Positions 14,526 through 16,087 of a stretch of 16,087 bases of DNA are shown piece after piece; positions within the stretch are counted from its first letter, which is position 1, and every line of letters begins with the position of its first letter. A model generated the notes under the pieces. It saw nothing but the letters and a program-made list of their open reading frames with translations, did no database searches and was not told the origin of the DNA. This stretch comes from Chitinophaga pinensis (GTDB taxonomy: Bacteria > Bacteroidota > Bacteroidia > Flavobacteriales_D > Crocinitomicaceae), in NCBI GenBank assembly GCA_945897765.1, contig CAMDGP010000022.1:1-16087 (forward strand), read 5' to 3'. The translations under genes were made by a program, and so were the position numbers.

Positions 14526-14876
14526 TTAAACTAAGAGATTTGTTTTTTCATTCGGGAAAACCAATGAAGGTTTATATGTTTTTGCTTCTTCAAAATCCAT
14601 GTAACCATAGCCAATAATGATAATTACATCATTGATTGCCACGCGTCGAGCAGCAGGACCATTCAAACAAATCATACCAGAATTGCGATCACCTTTGATT
14701 ACATAAGTTTCAAAACGTTCACCATTATTAATGTTGACGATTTGAACTTTTTCACCTTCAATCAGGTTAGAAGCATTCATTAACGCTTCATCAATGGTAA
14801 TGCTACCAATGTAATTCAAGTCAGCTTGAGTGACTCTAACACGGTGGATTTTGGACTTTAAAACTTGAATTAACAT
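14526..14876 (-). CDS. panD: Aspartate 1-decarboxylase precursor
   Basis: A 116-residue proenzyme that makes beta-alanine from aspartate for pantothenate. The self-cleavage site is the Gly24-Ser25 bond in YIGSITID (22-29); Ser25 becomes the pyruvoyl group. Other conserved parts are Lys9 (KSKIHR), GDRNSGMICLNGPAARR (61-77) with Arg54 and Tyr58 nearby in the active-site region, and IIIIGYG (84-90). Length is usual. It sits 40 bases after panC and 12 before rfaE2; PanC uses its product, so the operon order makes sense. Confidence 0.97.
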   Translation of the reverse strand: MLIQVLKSKIHRVRVTQADLNYIGSITIDEALMNASNLIEGEKVQIVNINNGERFETYVIKGDRNSGMICLNGPAARRVAINDVIIIIGYGYMDFEEAKTYKPSLVFPNEKTNLLV

Positions 14877-14916
14877 AAATATAAAATGCGCGGCAAAAGT
14901 AAATTAAATAAACGGA

Positions 14917-15759
14917 TTACAACAACAAATTATCAATCAAACGTACCGTTCCGCAATATGCAGCGATACAACAAACAGATGAATTATTCCAACTCATTGT
15001 ATTTTCTAAACTTTCGACTTCAACAATATCAAGATATTCGAGAATCAAATTTCCTGAATTGAAAAATTCAAGCGCCTTTACAATTAGTTCATTCGGGGGA
15101 TAATTACTCCTATTTTCTTTTACAAATTGTAGTGTTTCAAATAAAATTAAAGCATCTTTTTTTTCTTGTTCACTTAAGCGCATATTTCTACTGCTCATTG
15201 CCAGTCCTGATTCTTCACGTAAAGTTTCACAAGCAATAATTTCAATTGGAAAACCATAATGCGCATTCATTTTTCGGATTACCGCTAATTGTTGAAAGTC
15301 TTTTTGACCGAAATAGGCTTTTGTTGGTTCAACGATTTCAAACAAGTTGTGAACAACATGTACCACACCATCAAAATGCCCAGGACGATGTTTTCCTTCC
15401 ATTACTTTGTCTAAAATTCCGAGATCAAATGGTTTAAAACTAGTCTTTTCAGGGTAAATAGTTGCTGCATCAGGGACAAAAACAATTCCATTCTCAATTG
15501 TTTTTAATAATTCTAAATCAGCATCTAAAGTTCTGGGATAGAGCGCTAAATCTTCTTTATTATTGAATTGGGTTGGGTTCACAAAAATGCTAACTACTAC
15601 CAAGTCATTTTCTCTTGAAGCCTTAACTACTAAAGCTTTGTGGCCTTCATGAAGTGCACCCATAGTTGGAACAAAACCAATACTTTTACCTGCTGACTTC
15701 AATGCACTTAATATTGATTTAAGCTCCTCTTTTTTGTGAATCAATTGAATAGTTGACAT
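14917..15759 (-). CDS. panC: Pantothenate synthetase (pantoate--beta-alanine ligase)
   Basis: A 280-residue enzyme that joins pantoate and beta-alanine using ATP. Motifs: PTMGALHEGH (31-40), NPTQFN (61-66), EGKHRPGHFDGV (121-132), GQKDFQQ (151-157) and SSRNMRLS (189-196, the KMSKS-like loop). I start it at the ATG whose first base is 15759 (MSTIQLIHKK). An upstream in-frame ATG at 15843 would add 28 residues unlike the family and would cover the divergent promoter region. A minus-strand TAGCTTTG (15783-15790) 23 bases before the chosen start supports this. The gene diverges from the glycogen synthase gene, an arrangement I know from other Bacteroidota. Confidence 0.97.
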   Translation of the reverse strand: MSTIQLIHKKEELKSILSALKSAGKSIGFVPTMGALHEGHKALVVKASRENDLVVVSIFVNPTQFNNKEDLALYPRTLDADLELLKTIENGIVFVPDAATIYPEKTSFKPFDLGILDKVMEGKHRPGHFDGVVHVVHNLFEIVEPTKAYFGQKDFQQLAVIRKMNAHYGFPIEIIACETLREESGLAMSSRNMRLSEQEKKDALILFETLQFVKENRSNYPPNELIVKALEFFNSGNLILEYLDIVEVESLENTMSWNNSSVCCIAAYCGTVRLIDNLLL

Positions 15760-15782
15760 TCTATTTGCGTAATTATAAAGGA

Positions 15783-15790
15783 CAAAGCTA
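15783..15790 (-). promoter_or_regulatory. Candidate -7 element for the panC-panD-rfaE2 operon
   Basis: On the minus strand this reads TAGCTTTG, an exact TAnnTTTG. A TTTA (minus strand, 15812-15815) lies 21 bases further upstream as a possible imperfect -33 element. The start codon is 23 bases downstream. Confidence 0.5.
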
Positions 15791-15796
15791 TTGCTT

Positions 15797-15828
15797 TTTG
15801 TGTAAGTTGAATAAATATAGTAACTTTG
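15797..15828 (+). promoter_or_regulatory. Promoter of the glycogen/starch synthase gene
   Basis: TTTG (15797-15800), exactly 20 bases, TAACTTTG (15821-15828), then 20 bases to the ATG. This is a complete match to the Bacteroidota primary sigma-factor promoter. It overlaps the panC promoter region, so the two divergent operons may compete for polymerase. Confidence 0.72.
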
Positions 15829-15848
15829 TACCCTTACAAACAAAATTA

Positions 15849-16087
15849 ATGGAGAAGAAAAAAGTACTTTTTATATCTCAAGAAATTTTTCCTTTTTTAC
15901 CAAAATCAGAAATTTCATCAACTTCAAGAAGACTTCCTCAGGTAGTTCAAGAAGCGGGAAAAGAAATACGTGTATTTACTCCACGTTTCGGAGCAATAAA
16001 CGAGCGTAGACATCAATTGCACGAGGTAATTCGATTATCCGGTTTGAATATTAGTATTGATGACCAAGATCATCCGCTAATAATTAA
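15849..16087 (+). CDS. glgA: Glycogen/starch synthase, N-terminal part (runs off window)
   Basis: The first 79 codons are present. The protein opens MEKKKVLFISQEIFPFLPKS and contains RRLPQVVQEAGKEIRVFTPR (27-46), FGAINERRHQLHEVIRLSG (47-65) and DDQDHPLII, close to the start of the Bacteroidota glycogen/starch synthase family as I know it (GT5-type, ADP- or UDP-glucose donor). Synthases of this family usually carry K-x-G-G early (nucleotide-sugar site); here the corresponding place reads PKSE, as in the divergent Bacteroidota group, so donor use may differ. The start is well placed behind a full consensus promoter. Catalytic regions lie outside the window. Confidence 0.85.
   Translation, partial: MEKKKVLFISQEIFPFLPKSEISSTSRRLPQVVQEAGKEIRVFTPRFGAINERRHQLHEVIRLSGLNISIDDQDHPLII

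Noticed and set aside
15760..15843. 28-residue N-terminal extension of PanC
   Set aside because: Unlike the family, and it would translate the divergent promoter region; the ATG at 15759 gives the usual 280 residues.

Overview
This window looks like chromosomal DNA of a member of the Bacteroidota, most likely the Flavobacteriales. The lineage call rests on AT-rich DNA, short leaders with TAnnTTTG promoter elements, a TonB-domain protein with a Cys-containing N-terminal domain, panC diverging from a Bacteroidota-type glycogen/starch synthase, and an rsfS-ftsH-cdsA-psd cluster. It is a family-level reading; I cannot name a genus from the sequence alone.

Layout. 1-3641 (minus) is a housekeeping operon read rsfS, ftsH, a 66-aa DUF2007-type gene, cdsA, psd, with overlaps or gaps of a few bases. 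It joins ribosome silencing, membrane proteolysis and phospholipid synthesis. birA (3712-4455, plus) diverges from it. 4456-4952 is a convergent gap filled by a ~310-bp structured repeat (copy 1). 4953-6466 (minus) holds yigZ followed by a TonB-domain protein.

6517-10800 is an accessory block on the plus strand. A small HTH regulator, two C5-cytosine methyltransferases and a PLD-type (NgoFVII-family) endonuclease form one tightly coupled restriction-modification operon. After it come a 35-codon ORF, an unknown 81-aa gene and a decayed duplicate of that gene's 3' end. 11022-12549 (minus) is a three-gene hipB-hipS-hipT toxin-antitoxin operon in which HipA is split into a separate N-domain protein and a kinase. 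Its upstream region carries GTGC-N8-GCAC operator-like sites about 60 bp apart.

12727-13515 (minus) is a rhomboid protease with a charged C-terminal tail. 13516-14006 contains copy 2 of the structured repeat. 14007-15759 (minus) reads panC, panD, rfaE2 (pantothenate and heptose-nucleotide synthesis). A glycogen/starch synthase starts at 15849 (plus) and runs off the window.

The observations most worth following up are (i) the pair of ~310-bp intergenic repeats, whose helices are kept by paired changes, suggesting a structured RNA or a mobile palindromic element; (ii) the tripartite HipBST-like module with its operator array; and (iii) the two-methyltransferase, helicase-less NgoFVII-type restriction system.
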